DNA of 64,000 nt from Teredinibacter sp. KSP-S5-2 (GCF_032773895.1 NZ_CP120416.1:4803001-4867000), one strand, 5' to 3'. Positions 37,488 through 46,761 are shown, counted from the first letter of the stretch. Notes: a model not told the origin generated them from the letters alone. Program-made: numbers and translations.

Positions 37488-37683
37488 CTCGCCTTCCTTT
37501 GATTTCGGTTTTATCTTAAGTTTTTACTACCTATTCATCGAGTTATTTTGACTGTTCCTGTTATTGGTTATAAGCCTTTCTTTTGTTGAGTTTGCTGTTC
37601 TAAAAATTCATTTTCCAAAAATAATTTATTGTTCAATAACCGCAATTGTCTATGGTTGATCTCCGGGTAAGGTTATTATTTAC

Positions 37684-37798
37684 TATAATAAATTTGTAGT
37701 TTTTATTTTCAGAGAGCGTTCTCTGATAAACCTGTACCGAATCTCCTGTAGGTCTGTGACCTATATTCTTGGCCTGACTGAGAAGTCAGGCTTTTTTT
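37684..37798 (+). ncRNA. Candidate small RNA with its own terminator
   Basis: A TATAAT box (37684-37689) is followed by CAGAGA-GCGT-TCTCTG (a 6-pair hairpin), short ACCT/AGGT complementarity, and then the terminator at 37772. No open frame of note lies between them. The expected RNA would be about 100 bases starting near 37696. No good -35 box at 16-18 bases was found, so the promoter is uncertain. Confidence 0.4.
37772..37798 (+). terminator. Classical rho-independent terminator far from any upstream gene
   Basis: GCCTGACT-GAGA-AGTCAGGC (8 base pairs, 4-base loop) followed by TTTTTTT, on the plus strand only. The nearest upstream plus-strand gene ends 285 bases earlier. Confidence 0.9.
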
Positions 37799-37807
37799 AT
37801 GTGGAAT

Positions 37808-38572
37808 TTATCCAGGTATTTTTAGTATGTGACGGAAAATATTCTCGTATGGCGTTGTGTTTAATTGTGGTTTTTCTTTAACGATTTTTTCTGCTAGTAG
37901 CTGGAAGGTATCTACGCAGAAATGCCATAGTGGATGAGAAGAGAAAATGGCTTCTTCTTCCTGCCTGTTGTTGATGAGTATATAGAGGGCTTTCTGTGAG
38001 TTGCTGTCCAGTTGTTGTTCACTGAGTACCTTCAGTGATACGGGAGGAATAGTATTGCTCTCCTGTATATGTTTCGCACAAAGAACAAAACGAATGGTAT
38101 GTAAAAACGTCTTGCTAGATACCTCGATACTGTCGGCCCCCAATGTTTTCCGTGCTAGGGACAGGTAATGATGGAATGCTGATGCGGGATTAAAATGATC
38201 GTGGGCAAAAGAGCCCAGGGCATGAAATTTTCGTTCGTGATTACGATAAATAATCGGTGAATGCAGCCGCTCATATGCACTCGCGTTTCCACGATAAAGT
38301 AAGCGTATACATTTCTTTAAGTCCCAGCCCGAAATATCAAGGCCATCGGTAATGGGGAGTTCGATTGTCTCTTTACGCTCAAAGGGCGATAGGTACTTAT
38401 CAAGCGGGTGATGATAAAAGAAGCGGACATCGTAGTCGCTGTCAGGCGTTGAGAAATCCCAGGCCCGGCTGCCGTTCTCGGCAGCATGAAAAATAATAAC
38501 CCCATATTCTTTTTCAATAAAATCCAGTAAATCGAGGATTTCCAGCTTAATACTGCTATTAATCGAAGGCAT
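37808..38572 (-). CDS. RlaP/YcgL-like nucleotidyltransferase
   Basis: A 254-residue protein of the RlaP (RNA-repair-pathway DNA polymerase beta-like) family. The nucleotidyltransferase motif is complete: GSRAWDFSTPDSDYDVRFFY (G-S ... D-x-D) near residues 34-53. Further on, ISGWDLKKCIRLLYRGNASAYERLHSPIIY is the family signature. Relatives sit next to RNA ligases in some genomes, but no ligase is seen here, so its role is open. It is a lone gene between a possible small RNA and a secreted protein gene. Confidence 0.82.
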   Translation of the reverse strand: MPSINSSIKLEILDLLDFIEKEYGVIIFHAAENGSRAWDFSTPDSDYDVRFFYHHPLDKYLSPFERKETIELPITDGLDISGWDLKKCIRLLYRGNASAYERLHSPIIYRNHERKFHALGSFAHDHFNPASAFHHYLSLARKTLGADSIEVSSKTFLHTIRFVLCAKHIQESNTIPPVSLKVLSEQQLDSNSQKALYILINNRQEEEAIFSSHPLWHFCVDTFQLLAEKIVKEKPQLNTTPYENIFRHILKIPG

Positions 38573-38688
38573 GAAATGACTACAGAGTTGGATAATGTTG
38601 ATGTTCGGTCAAAACTAAATCAGAGAGGATAATAGGGATATTCAACCAGTGAGGCAATGATTGCCTGTTCAAAAAGGTGTGATCTTAT

Positions 38689-38722
38689 GAAGTAGGCACC
38701 CTGGCTCAGGTGCACCTACTTC
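38689..38722. terminator. Stem-loop after the 231-residue secreted protein gene
   Basis: GAAGTAGG / CCTACTTC (8 pairs) with an inner CACC / GGTG pairing lies 20 bases past the minus-strand stop. No T-run is seen on that strand, so termination is only likely. Confidence 0.45.
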
Positions 38723-38741
38723 ACGGGAATAATAACGGTTA

Positions 38742-39437
38742 TTAGTTTTTTCTGCCTTTGTTATACAGGGCTTCAAGGCCTTTTTGGTAGGCGACAACCC
38801 ATTCGTCGATGGTGTCTTTATTTACTGCTACACGCCCCATTGCACCTAATTTACGATTGCCTTGTTGATCACTACGCCCTTTATAGACTTGTTTGCCTTT
38901 TGCATCATAAATACTGACAACATTCTTCGCCAGGGCCTTGCTGGTTGGAACAAATTTTCCTGTAGCGACAGCCCATTCAGAGTAAATCACCATGGTGAAA
39001 TCTGCTCCCAGTGTTTTGGCCAGTTTGACTGCAACATCTTTGTCTAGCTGGGCTTTAACCATTTGTTTCCTGTCTTTGGCCAGGAGTGGCATATCCTTAC
39101 CTTTAATATTGGGTACTTTGACTTCGAGTTCTGTTCCAGCCATTGCCTGATATGCTTTGTTATTAACGAATTTACTGGCAGGAATGACTTTCCATTCTTC
39201 TCCCATTTTAGATTCTATTTTTTCCAACATGGTATTCAACCGAGAGCCCATCAATTCTGATGTGTCTGAGTTATTCCAGCCTTGCAAAGAATTTGCCCAA
39301 TTATTCGCAGAGAGGGAGACAATCGCGAGAGATTTCCCTTTGTTTTGGCTGGCGAGTTGTTCAAGAGATGTACCTGCGTAGGTGCTGACTGATGTGAACA
39401 AGCAAAGCGCAAGTGACAGACGAAGCAATAAGTTCAT
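38742..39437 (-). CDS. Secreted protein of unknown function (231 aa)
   Basis: An exported protein with a signal peptide (LLLRLSLALCLFTSVSTYAG; cleavage after TYA). The mature part is rich in Lys, Ala and Gly, and reads like an alpha/beta domain (KSLAIVSLSANNW, LGADFTMVIYSEWAVA, KNVVSIYDAKGKQVYKG). That pattern recalls periplasmic proteins of the GNA1162/TolB-N type, but I cannot assign it. AAGGAATAATT precedes the ATG. It lies alone, with a hairpin behind it. Confidence 0.68.
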   Translation of the reverse strand: MNLLLRLSLALCLFTSVSTYAGTSLEQLASQNKGKSLAIVSLSANNWANSLQGWNNSDTSELMGSRLNTMLEKIESKMGEEWKVIPASKFVNNKAYQAMAGTELEVKVPNIKGKDMPLLAKDRKQMVKAQLDKDVAVKLAKTLGADFTMVIYSEWAVATGKFVPTSKALAKNVVSIYDAKGKQVYKGRSDQQGNRKLGAMGRVAVNKDTIDEWVVAYQKGLEALYNKGRKN

Positions 39438-39657
39438 AATTATTCCTTGTGTATTTTTATGATGAAGAGCATTTGAATGTGCATATCCGTACTAAGAATA
39501 GACCCGGTTTTAAAATATGTCAGAGTAGCATGACAACTTTTTGAACCGGCGCGTGTGATAACGCTGGAAGTGCGTATTTTTCTCTGATGAAATAGGGCAT
39601 AACAATTAGAGAAATGAATACGCATTCATTGCGTAAAAAGGATAAATTGACGGGCAT

Positions 39658-39684
39658 AAAAAAAGCCACCGGTTGGTGGCTTTT
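39658..39684 (-). terminator. Terminator of tolC
   Basis: A 10-base-pair stem (AAAAGCCACC / GGTGGCTTTT) with a 4-base loop, preceded by A's that give a run of seven T's on the minus strand, 15 bases beyond the tolC stop. Confidence 0.93.
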
Positions 39685-39699
39685 GGAAAGTTGTGCCGT

Positions 39700-41124
39700 T
39701 TATATACGTGAGACAGGTTTGCTTTTATCTAACCATTGGTCGAGTTCGACAATATCTTCTTCTGTTAATGTGCCTGCTACTTGTTTTAATTGCAGTTTAA
39801 ACAGTACGTATGCGTACAGTGCTTCATAATAATTTCTTTCCGCCAGATACATATTACGTTGTGCTTGCAGTACATCTACTAGGTCGCGAGTACCAACATC
39901 GTAACCGGCTTGTGTCGCTTCCAAAGCACTTCTGCTGGAAGTAATGGCCTGCTTTCTCGCTGTAACTGTAGCCACTGCTGTTGTGGCACTTAAATGTGTT
40001 GATCGAGCTGCTTGGATCGTGTCTCTTTGTGCTTTTTTATACTCTTCGTCAGCTGCAATATAGAGCTTGTTTGCACGTCTTCGGCTGGCTGAAGTGGCAC
40101 CGCCATTATAGATCGGTACAGATAATTCAAGCTTAAATACTTGAGTATCGATTTCGTTGTCTGAATATGGATCGAGAATGTTGTTAGCCGTTTGCTCATC
40201 ATTTTTATTGTAAATAACGCTGCCGGTAAGTTTGGGGTAATGACCTGCCTTTGCTTCTTTGGCTTGGTGCTTGGCGGCGCCGGCATTTAAGCGCGCACGT
40301 TCTAAGGAGAAATTATTTTGCAATGCTTGTTCGACCCAGGCTTGTCGCTCAGTTGGGATCGGGTGACTAACAGGAAACTCAGTTCTAAGTGGGTTTAGTT
40401 GGTTGTAGGGGTGGCCTGTAATCACTTCCAGTGCTTCAAAGGCGATACCTGCTTGACCTTCTGCTAACAGGCGAGCGGCCATTGCGGAGTCGTATGCGGC
40501 CTTAACTTCGTGTACTTCAGTGATGGCGGTCAAACCGACTTCAAAGCGTTGTTTGGTTTGTTTTAACTGGTGTTCGAAAGCGGTTTCTTCTGCTACTGCA
40601 GTGTTGTAGCTGTCTATGGCTTTAAGCACATCGAAGTAGGCTGTTGCAGTACGAATAATCAGATCCTGCTGATCCGCTTTGAAGGTTGCTTCGGCAATCT
40701 GGGCCTGTTTGGAGCCGGCCTTAAATCCGTGCCAGGCAGCCAAATCAAAGATGGGTTGAACAAGAGAAGCCGAGTAGCCTGATGAAGAGGAATCTATCGT
40801 TGTTTCAGAATATTTTCTCTCATATTGATCTGGGTTGGAGAGGTCTGTAGCCCCGTCAATGGGGTTTTGTTGGAAGCCAGAGCTATCTGTTTCTGATTCG
40901 CTCCAATTTCCCTGTGCGTTGATCTTCGGAAGTAAGCCTGCTCGTCCGAGATTCTTTAACTCCTTGCCTGCTTCATATTGTGCTTGTGCTGCTCTAAATT
41001 GGTGATCGTTTTGCAGCGCTTGTTGGTATACCTCTAGCAATGTCTCACTGTTTGATGTCGAGGAAATGAGTAATCCGGTTGTGAGCAAACCAGATACGAA
41101 TAACTGGTTGAGTCGCTTAGTCAT
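39700..41124 (-). CDS. tolC: TolC-family outer membrane channel
   Basis: Outer membrane efflux/secretion duct of 474 residues. It has a signal peptide (SGLLTTGLLISSTSNSE) and the two OEP repeats, with long heptad-like helices (ALQNDHQFRAAQAQYEAGKE at the start of repeat 1; FSLERARLNAGAAKHQAKEA at the start of repeat 2). VGTRDLVDVLQAQRNMYLAERNYYEALYAYVLFKLQLKQVAG is the usual end of the second coiled coil. It is the trimer partner of RND, ABC and type I export pumps. The position divergent from nudF-yqiB-cpdA-yqiA-parE matches E. coli tolC, which supports the gene name. Confidence 0.93.
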   Translation of the reverse strand: MTKRLNQLFVSGLLTTGLLISSTSNSETLLEVYQQALQNDHQFRAAQAQYEAGKELKNLGRAGLLPKINAQGNWSESETDSSGFQQNPIDGATDLSNPDQYERKYSETTIDSSSSGYSASLVQPIFDLAAWHGFKAGSKQAQIAEATFKADQQDLIIRTATAYFDVLKAIDSYNTAVAEETAFEHQLKQTKQRFEVGLTAITEVHEVKAAYDSAMAARLLAEGQAGIAFEALEVITGHPYNQLNPLRTEFPVSHPIPTERQAWVEQALQNNFSLERARLNAGAAKHQAKEAKAGHYPKLTGSVIYNKNDEQTANNILDPYSDNEIDTQVFKLELSVPIYNGGATSASRRRANKLYIAADEEYKKAQRDTIQAARSTHLSATTAVATVTARKQAITSSRSALEATQAGYDVGTRDLVDVLQAQRNMYLAERNYYEALYAYVLFKLQLKQVAGTLTEEDIVELDQWLDKSKPVSRI

Positions 41125-41313
41125 GAGAATCCTTAATGGTCAAAACGGAAGTTGCCAATAATACGTATAGCCCCAGCCAAGAATGAGGGCCTGCCCCCAA
41201 AGCTGCGTATTTTTTGCGAAGGCGTAATGATATCTGCTGTTAATAAAAAAACAAATTAAACAATGTCGTTGTTTGTTACAGGTAAATTTACTTGAAAGGC
41301 AGGCAAAAAAACG

Positions 41314-41706
41314 TCAAACGTAAGTGTCGATGTACTGCTTTTGCTGATTATTGTTGGCAATCTGCTGAAAAGTTGTCGCACTTAATGGTTTGCGGTGTTC
41401 GATGAGTTCACCCTGGTCGATTTGGTTAAGACGAAATACATCGTTATTTCTGCTGGAATTTTTGTCGTCCTGATTGTTTTCCAAGCTTAAGCGGGCATCA
41501 AAAGCTGATGATATTTGCGGAATATCATAAACGGGTGAGGGTAGGTTTTGGCGGCCGGATATTTCAATGGTATCTGAATCGACTTTTGCCTGTCGTCGTT
41601 CATAGCGATTGGGATTTTCGCCATTGTTCGATATTTGCTCTATTGTACTCAGCCGACGCTGGTTCAGCGGGTGGGTGTTAATGGCAGAGTAAATAGGTTT
41701 TTCCAT
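41314..41706 (-). CDS. Hypothetical Asn/Gln-rich protein (130 aa)
   Basis: I do not recognise this protein. It is hydrophilic and low-complexity, with no signal peptide and no membrane segment. Asn, Gln, Arg and Ser predominate (NNGENPNRYERRQ, NNQDDKNSSRNND, QQIANNNQQKQYI), so it is probably disordered. No ribosome binding site is obvious before the ATG at 41706. It lies between tolC and nudF, where E. coli has only a promoter region. A real but non-conserved gene seems more likely than chance because of its length, but this is uncertain. Confidence 0.45.
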   Translation of the reverse strand: MEKPIYSAINTHPLNQRRLSTIEQISNNGENPNRYERRQAKVDSDTIEISGRQNLPSPVYDIPQISSAFDARLSLENNQDDKNSSRNNDVFRLNQIDQGELIEHRKPLSATTFQQIANNNQQKQYIDTYV

Positions 41707-41893
41707 TTTGGGCGCGAAGAATGTTTATTGTTTAATCATTATAGGGGGAATTTTAGTCAAATCTTATGCACGATTTTGTTAAGAGTGTCCTATTTATAAA
41801 CAGTAGTTATTAAGCACTTGTTAGAACTGTGAGGGATCACCATATTGTTGAGTGTGTTATGGCAAGATATTTTTTTAGTAAAAGGTTGTTGAT

Positions 41894-42514
41894 ATGCAAA
41901 GGTTAAAACCGAAGTTTGATCGGTCTGATGTCGAAGTGGTTTCGGATGAATTGGCTTATGACGGCTTCTTTAAAATGTACCTGTTAAAGGTTAAGCATCG
42001 GTTGTTCTCAGGTGGATGGTCAACAATGCTCAGTCGGGAGCTGTTTCATAGAGGGCAGGCGGTTGCGGTTGTTTTGTATGACCCGGTGTTGGACTTGGTG
42101 GGCTTGGTCGACCAGTTTCGTATCGGAGCCATCGAGTCAGAGCATGGCCCCTGGTGCCTTGAAGTGGTGGCTGGAATGATTGAAAAAGGCGAAGAGCCAG
42201 AGGCGGTGGCTCACCGTGAAATAGAGGAGGAGGCGGGGCTAACTGACGTCAGCTTGCGTCATATTACGACCTATTATTCTACCCCTGGTGGGTGCAGTGA
42301 AAAAATTCATCTATATTGTGCTCTGTGCGATTTAAGCGATGGCGGTGGAGAGCATGGTTTGGATGAAGAGCATGAAGATATCTACCTGCATACCATACCA
42401 GCGGCTGAGGTCTTCTCTGGTATGCTTAATAGCAGAGCAAACAACGCCGCAACATTGATTGGGCTGCAATGGCTGCAGTTAAATCGAGAAAGCTTAAGAT
42501 CATCTGGCAGTTAA
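41894..42514 (+). CDS. nudF: ADP-ribose diphosphatase NudF
   Basis: Nudix hydrolase of 206 residues that splits ADP-ribose to AMP and ribose-5-phosphate. The Nudix box begins GMIEKGEEPEAVAHREI and continues EEEAGL. The strand before it (GPWCLEVVA) and YSTPGGCSEKIHLY after it are typical of NudF. It is the first gene of the conserved block nudF-yqiB-cpdA-yqiA-parE. AAGG lies 8 bases before the ATG. Confidence 0.94.
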   Translation: MQRLKPKFDRSDVEVVSDELAYDGFFKMYLLKVKHRLFSGGWSTMLSRELFHRGQAVAVVLYDPVLDLVGLVDQFRIGAIESEHGPWCLEVVAGMIEKGEEPEAVAHREIEEEAGLTDVSLRHITTYYSTPGGCSEKIHLYCALCDLSDGGGEHGLDEEHEDIYLHTIPAAEVFSGMLNSRANNAATLIGLQWLQLNRESLRSSGS

Positions 42515-42522
42515 TTGGATAT

Positions 42523-43026
42523 ATGATTTATTTCCCGAAGCAGCTTAAAAGCCAGCCTTTGGCTGACAAAAAGCCCCCTGTGGTCGATTTGCCCGGCCAC
42601 CTCTCCTTATGTGAAATGAACTACTATCGTCTTTTCCGTTTGTTACCCGGTTTGCGTAAGGGCAGGGAGTATTGGGCCTTTCATGCCGGTCGTTCAACAG
42701 AGGTTGAAAGAGACCTGCATATTCAAGTCTCAGTGACGGATGAGGCGCCGTATACCACGACGCTGGATATCAGCCAGTCGAGAGCGGATAAAACAGAGCC
42801 CAAGATTGTTGTGCGCCTTTATCATGACGCAGAGATGGCAGAAATCGTTTCCTGGGATAACCACCGCAACTGGTTCCATCATTACTCCTATCCGAACCCC
42901 AAAATGTACCAGCCCGATGAGAAGTTGGCCTTGAATCGGTTTCTGGGAGAGTGGCTGACCTATTGTCGTGAACTGGGCTACGCTTGTCGCGAAAATTGTG
43001 AGGAAGTTCTCGTAACCAAAAAATAG
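42523..43026 (+). CDS. yqiB: DUF1249 family protein YqiB
   Basis: A conserved protein of unknown function (DUF1249) of about 167 residues. The family features are present: LCEMNYYRLFRLLP near the N-terminus, PKIVVRLYHDAEMAEIVSW, NWFHHYSYPNPKMYQPDEKLALNRFLGEWL. It stands between nudF and cpdA as in E. coli. The frame is open from ATG 42469, which would overlap nudF by 46 bases; I prefer ATG 42523, 9 bases after the nudF stop, with GGA just upstream. Confidence 0.87.
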   Translation: MIYFPKQLKSQPLADKKPPVVDLPGHLSLCEMNYYRLFRLLPGLRKGREYWAFHAGRSTEVERDLHIQVSVTDEAPYTTTLDISQSRADKTEPKIVVRLYHDAEMAEIVSWDNHRNWFHHYSYPNPKMYQPDEKLALNRFLGEWLTYCRELGYACRENCEEVLVTKK

Positions 43027-43132
43027 TATTCACCCTTTCGGACCATATAGAGCCAAACTATAGGGAAGCCATTATTTGAATTCTTTTTGAGCATATTGAC
43101 TTCGAAATCGCCATTGGAATGGGAAGCTTGAT

Positions 43133-43915
43133 ATGAGGCCATTTCGCCTTTTACAGATCACGGACTGTCATCTGGGGAGTCAGCCGGGGGAAAAGCTTTT
43201 GGGACTGGATACAGACCAAAGCTTGTACGACGTATTACAGATGGTACGCGCCCAGGAGACCCCAGATCTGATATTGGCCACTGGTGATATTTCTAATGAC
43301 GCCGGTGCGGCTTCCTATGAGCGTTTTATACATATTGTGAAGCGCTACTTCCCCCAATCTCCTATCGCCTGGTTACCTGGCAACCACGATGATCCGATGA
43401 ATATGGATCTGGTTGAGGACTTGCCTATTGAAGCCCGCCATATAGCCGGCGGCTGGAACCTTATTTTCCTCGACTCCCGAATCCCGATGGAAGAGGGTGG
43501 TGAATTGCATCCAACAGAATTGGAAAGGCTGGAAAGAGAGTTGGCGACAATCAAGTTGCCGACCATGATCTTTTTGCACCACCAACCAGTTCCGGTTGAA
43601 TGTGAGTGGATTGATCAATATGTGGTCAAGAACGCGGATCAGTTTTTCAAAATCGTCGATAGATACAGCCAGGTAAAAGTGATCTGCTGGGGGCATGTGC
43701 ACCAGGAATTCCACACTCAGAGGCGTAATGTTGACCTGTATGCGACACCGTCTACCTGTATCCAATTTACCCCTTGCTCCAAAAACTTCTCCGTCGATAG
43801 CGCTATGCCCGGTTATCGCATGTTCGAGTTGTATCGCAACGGGCGCTACGATACCTTCGTCAAACGTATTGCAGATAAAGTCTACAATATCGATTTTGCT
43901 TCAGCCGGCTACTGA
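43133..43915 (+). CDS. cpdA: 3',5'-cyclic AMP phosphodiesterase CpdA
   Basis: Metallophosphoesterase of 260 residues that hydrolyses cAMP and so tunes CRP-dependent genes. The metal ligands are all visible: QITDCHLG (residues 6-13), ATGDISND near 44, PGNHDD near 84, FLHHQPV near 147, and GHVHQEF near 189. GGGAAG lies 6 bases before the ATG. CpdA is also expected to reverse the cAMP signal that Chp systems raise in Pseudomonas, which gives a possible link with the chp operon at the window's start (inference). Confidence 0.93.
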   Translation: MRPFRLLQITDCHLGSQPGEKLLGLDTDQSLYDVLQMVRAQETPDLILATGDISNDAGAASYERFIHIVKRYFPQSPIAWLPGNHDDPMNMDLVEDLPIEARHIAGGWNLIFLDSRIPMEEGGELHPTELERLERELATIKLPTMIFLHHQPVPVECEWIDQYVVKNADQFFKIVDRYSQVKVICWGHVHQEFHTQRRNVDLYATPSTCIQFTPCSKNFSVDSAMPGYRMFELYRNGRYDTFVKRIADKVYNIDFASAGY

Positions 43916-43968
43916 TTCGAAGTGAAAACCTCTCTATAATTGCCTCTTTTTTTAGCATTGGCAATTGA

Positions 43969-44562
43969 ATGAGCGCAGTTGTATACATACATGGCTTCCT
44001 AAGTTCTCCGCTGTCCCATAAAGCGCAAGTTACTAAAACCTGGTTGGCCGAGAATCGTCCACACTGGCAATTTCATTGTCCACAGCTATCTTCCTATCCA
44101 AAGGAAGCCATAAAACAGCTTGAAGATGTACTCAGCCATTTAAAAGGAGTGCCTACGTATTTTATTGGCAGTTCCCTTGGGGGCTATTGGGTCACCCACT
44201 TTATTGAGCGGGGCATAGGGAATAAGGCTGTGTTAATTAACCCGGCGGTCAGCCCGCATACCCGATTTGGTAATCTTGTGGGTCAAGAGCTGGGGAACTA
44301 TTACACTGACGACATTTATTGTTTGAGTGCCGACGATCTGAATGACCTGGCTCAATGCGATACTGAAACCGTTGCCTTGCACCCCAAGTATTGGTTGATG
44401 GTGCAAACAGAGGACGAGACGCTGGATTACCGGCACGCAGTGGAAAAATATCAAGGGTGTAAACAGTTGGTTGAAGAAGGGGGGAGCCATACTTTCGATG
44501 GTTACCAACACTGGCTGCCTGAAATAATCGAATTTTTTGAAGTACAGAATACTGAGCAATAA
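43969..44562 (+). CDS. yqiA: YqiA-like esterase
   Basis: A 197-residue alpha/beta-hydrolase of the YqiA esterase family. VVYIHGFLSSPLSHKAQ begins the protein; the nucleophile elbow is IGSSLGGYW (Ser near 69); the acid is in the DETLDYRHA region and the catalytic His in EEGGSHTFDGY near 175. E. coli YqiA acts on palmitoyl-CoA and nitrophenyl esters; the physiological substrate is not known. It lies 53 bases after cpdA and 22 bases before parE in the same block. Confidence 0.9.
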   Translation: MSAVVYIHGFLSSPLSHKAQVTKTWLAENRPHWQFHCPQLSSYPKEAIKQLEDVLSHLKGVPTYFIGSSLGGYWVTHFIERGIGNKAVLINPAVSPHTRFGNLVGQELGNYYTDDIYCLSADDLNDLAQCDTETVALHPKYWLMVQTEDETLDYRHAVEKYQGCKQLVEEGGSHTFDGYQHWLPEIIEFFEVQNTEQ

Positions 44563-44584
44563 CACGCAAGAGAAAACGACAAGA

Positions 44585-46468
44585 ATGAGTAATTATACCG
44601 CCGAAGATATTGAGGTTCTCACCGGTTTAGACCCTGTCAAAAAACGACCAGGGATGTATACCGATACGACTCGGCCAAACCACCTTGCCCAGGAAGTGAT
44701 TGATAACAGTGTCGATGAGGCTTTGGCGGGGCACGCACGAAAAATTGAAGTGACCCTGCATAAAGACCACTCCATCACCGTAGAAGACGACGGTCGTGGT
44801 ATGCCTGTGGACATCCACCCGGAGCAAGGCAAGCCTGGTGTTGAAGTTATTCTGTCTACTCTGCATGCGGGTGGTAAATTTTCCAACGACAATTATCAAT
44901 TCTCAGGTGGTTTGCACGGTGTCGGGGTTTCTGTTGTTAATGCCCTGTCGCAACTACTGGAAGTGACCATTAAGCGAAACGGTATTGTCCATCGCATCGG
45001 TTTTCAGCACGGCGAAAAAGCCATTGATCTGCACGAAGTAGGGACCTGCGGCAAACGTGCAACTGGTACATCCGTTCGCTTCTTGCCTGACCCCAGTTAT
45101 TTTGATTCTCACAAGTTTTCCGTGCCGAGGCTGCGTCATGTACTAAGAGCAAAGGCGGTTTTGTGTCCGGGTTTGGAAGTTGTTTTTAATGATGAACAAA
45201 ACGGTGAATCTGATACCTGGTTTTATGAAGATGGCTTAAAAGATTATTTAAAAGCGGCAACGCAAGGTTGGGAGACATTACCTACAGAGCCTTTTGTTGG
45301 CTCGTTTGCGGGCAGCCACGAAGCGGCGGATTGGGCCGTGCAATGGTTACCCGAAGGCGGTGAGTTAACTCAGGAAAGTTACGTTAACTTAATTCCAACT
45401 GCGCAAGGCGGAACGCACGTAAATGGGTTACGTACCGGCCTGATGGATGCCATGCGCGAGTATTGTGATATTCGCAACTTGTTGCCACGCGGCGTTAAAT
45501 TATCGCCAGACGACATCTGGACCAACTGCTGTTTTATTTTGTCTTCGAAATTAGCCGACCCGCAGTTTTCCGGTCAAACCAAAGAGCGACTCTCTTCCCG
45601 AGAGGCGGCTGCATTTGTTTCCGGTGTGACCAAAGATGCGTTTAGCTTATGGCTGAACCAGCATACAGATGAAGCCGATAAGCTGGCCGAATTTTGTATC
45701 AGTAACGCCCAGAAACGTGTGCGTTCCAGTAAAAAAGTTGCTCGTAAAAAAGTAACCCAGGGGCCCGCGCTGCCAGGTAAGTTGGCAGACTGTTCCTCCG
45801 ATGATCCAGCAATGGGCGAACTATTTTTGGTGGAAGGGGATTCAGCAGGCGGTTCTGCAAAACAAGCAAGGGACCGAGAAACTCAGGCAATCATGCCGTT
45901 GCGTGGAAAAATTCTGAATACCTGGGAAGTCGAAAGCCAGGAAGTGTTAGCCTCGCAAGAGGTGCATGACATCTCCGTAGCTTTGGGTATTGACCCTGGC
46001 GCGGACAACTTAGAAAAACTGCGTTATCACAAAGTATGTATCCTTGCTGACGCCGACTCGGATGGGCTACATATCGCAACATTACTATGTGCATTATTCG
46101 TGCGGCATTTTCCTGCCCTGGTTCGTAATGGCCATGTTTATGTGGCCATGCCACCGTTGTTCCGTATCGACATCGGTCAGGATGTGTATTACGCATTGGA
46201 CGAGGCAGAAAAGCAGGGCATATTGGACCGAATTGAAGCTGAGAAAAAACGCGGAAAAATAAATGTGCAGCGTTTTAAAGGTTTGGGTGAAATGAACCCA
46301 TTGCAGCTTCGCGAAACCACAATGGCTGCCGATACGCGTCGCTTGGTGCAATTAACCATGGATTCTGCTGACGATACGCACCAAATTCTGGATATGTTAC
46401 TTGCTAAAAAACGTTCGGCGGACAGAAAAACCTGGCTTGAATCCTCAGGTAATTTGGCAGAAGTGTAA
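44585..46468 (+). CDS. parE: DNA topoisomerase IV subunit B
   Basis: ATPase subunit of topoisomerase IV, which unlinks daughter chromosomes. It has 627 residues from the ATG at 44585; the frame runs upstream to 44537 but into yqiA. The GHKL ATPase has VIDNSVDEALAGHA, DDGRGMPVDIHPE and GGLHGVGVSVVNALS. The TOPRIM part has LVEGDSAGGSAKQARDRETQ and ADADSDGLHI; the C-terminus has RFKGLGEMNPLQLRETTM. In many proteobacteria parC lies nearby; here the type I restriction island starts 293 bases downstream and no parC is in the window. Confidence 0.97.
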   Translation: MSNYTAEDIEVLTGLDPVKKRPGMYTDTTRPNHLAQEVIDNSVDEALAGHARKIEVTLHKDHSITVEDDGRGMPVDIHPEQGKPGVEVILSTLHAGGKFSNDNYQFSGGLHGVGVSVVNALSQLLEVTIKRNGIVHRIGFQHGEKAIDLHEVGTCGKRATGTSVRFLPDPSYFDSHKFSVPRLRHVLRAKAVLCPGLEVVFNDEQNGESDTWFYEDGLKDYLKAATQGWETLPTEPFVGSFAGSHEAADWAVQWLPEGGELTQESYVNLIPTAQGGTHVNGLRTGLMDAMREYCDIRNLLPRGVKLSPDDIWTNCCFILSSKLADPQFSGQTKERLSSREAAAFVSGVTKDAFSLWLNQHTDEADKLAEFCISNAQKRVRSSKKVARKKVTQGPALPGKLADCSSDDPAMGELFLVEGDSAGGSAKQARDRETQAIMPLRGKILNTWEVESQEVLASQEVHDISVALGIDPGADNLEKLRYHKVCILADADSDGLHIATLLCALFVRHFPALVRNGHVYVAMPPLFRIDIGQDVYYALDEAEKQGILDRIEAEKKRGKINVQRFKGLGEMNPLQLRETTMAADTRRLVQLTMDSADDTHQILDMLLAKKRSADRKTWLESSGNLAEV

Positions 46469-46566
46469 ATAGCTCTAAATTGAAGCATAAATTTATAAAG
46501 CGATTAGAGGGAGCATGGTAACAGAAAGCTTTTATGTTAAATGCACTAAAGCCTTTTATTAGTATT

Positions 46567-46591
46567 AAGCCAGCATAGCTTGGCCTGGCTT
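46567..46591. terminator. Stem-loop between parE and the restriction island
   Basis: AAGCCAG / CTGGCTT (7 pairs, 11-base loop) lies about 100 bases after parE. No T-run follows. It may mark the end of the parE transcript or the old boundary of the island. Confidence 0.35.
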
Positions 46592-46761
46592 CCTGCAGGG
46601 CGGACATAGTGAATGACGTTAAAAACCTAAGCTTTAGTTACAGTCAATGTAACGATTTACCTGCACACTAACCAGACGACTAGGAAAGATAGCAACCTTG
46701 TTATAGTGAGCGGGGAAAAAGAGGCCAAGCACTGAAATCCGATGAAGAAGAGCAATAATAC

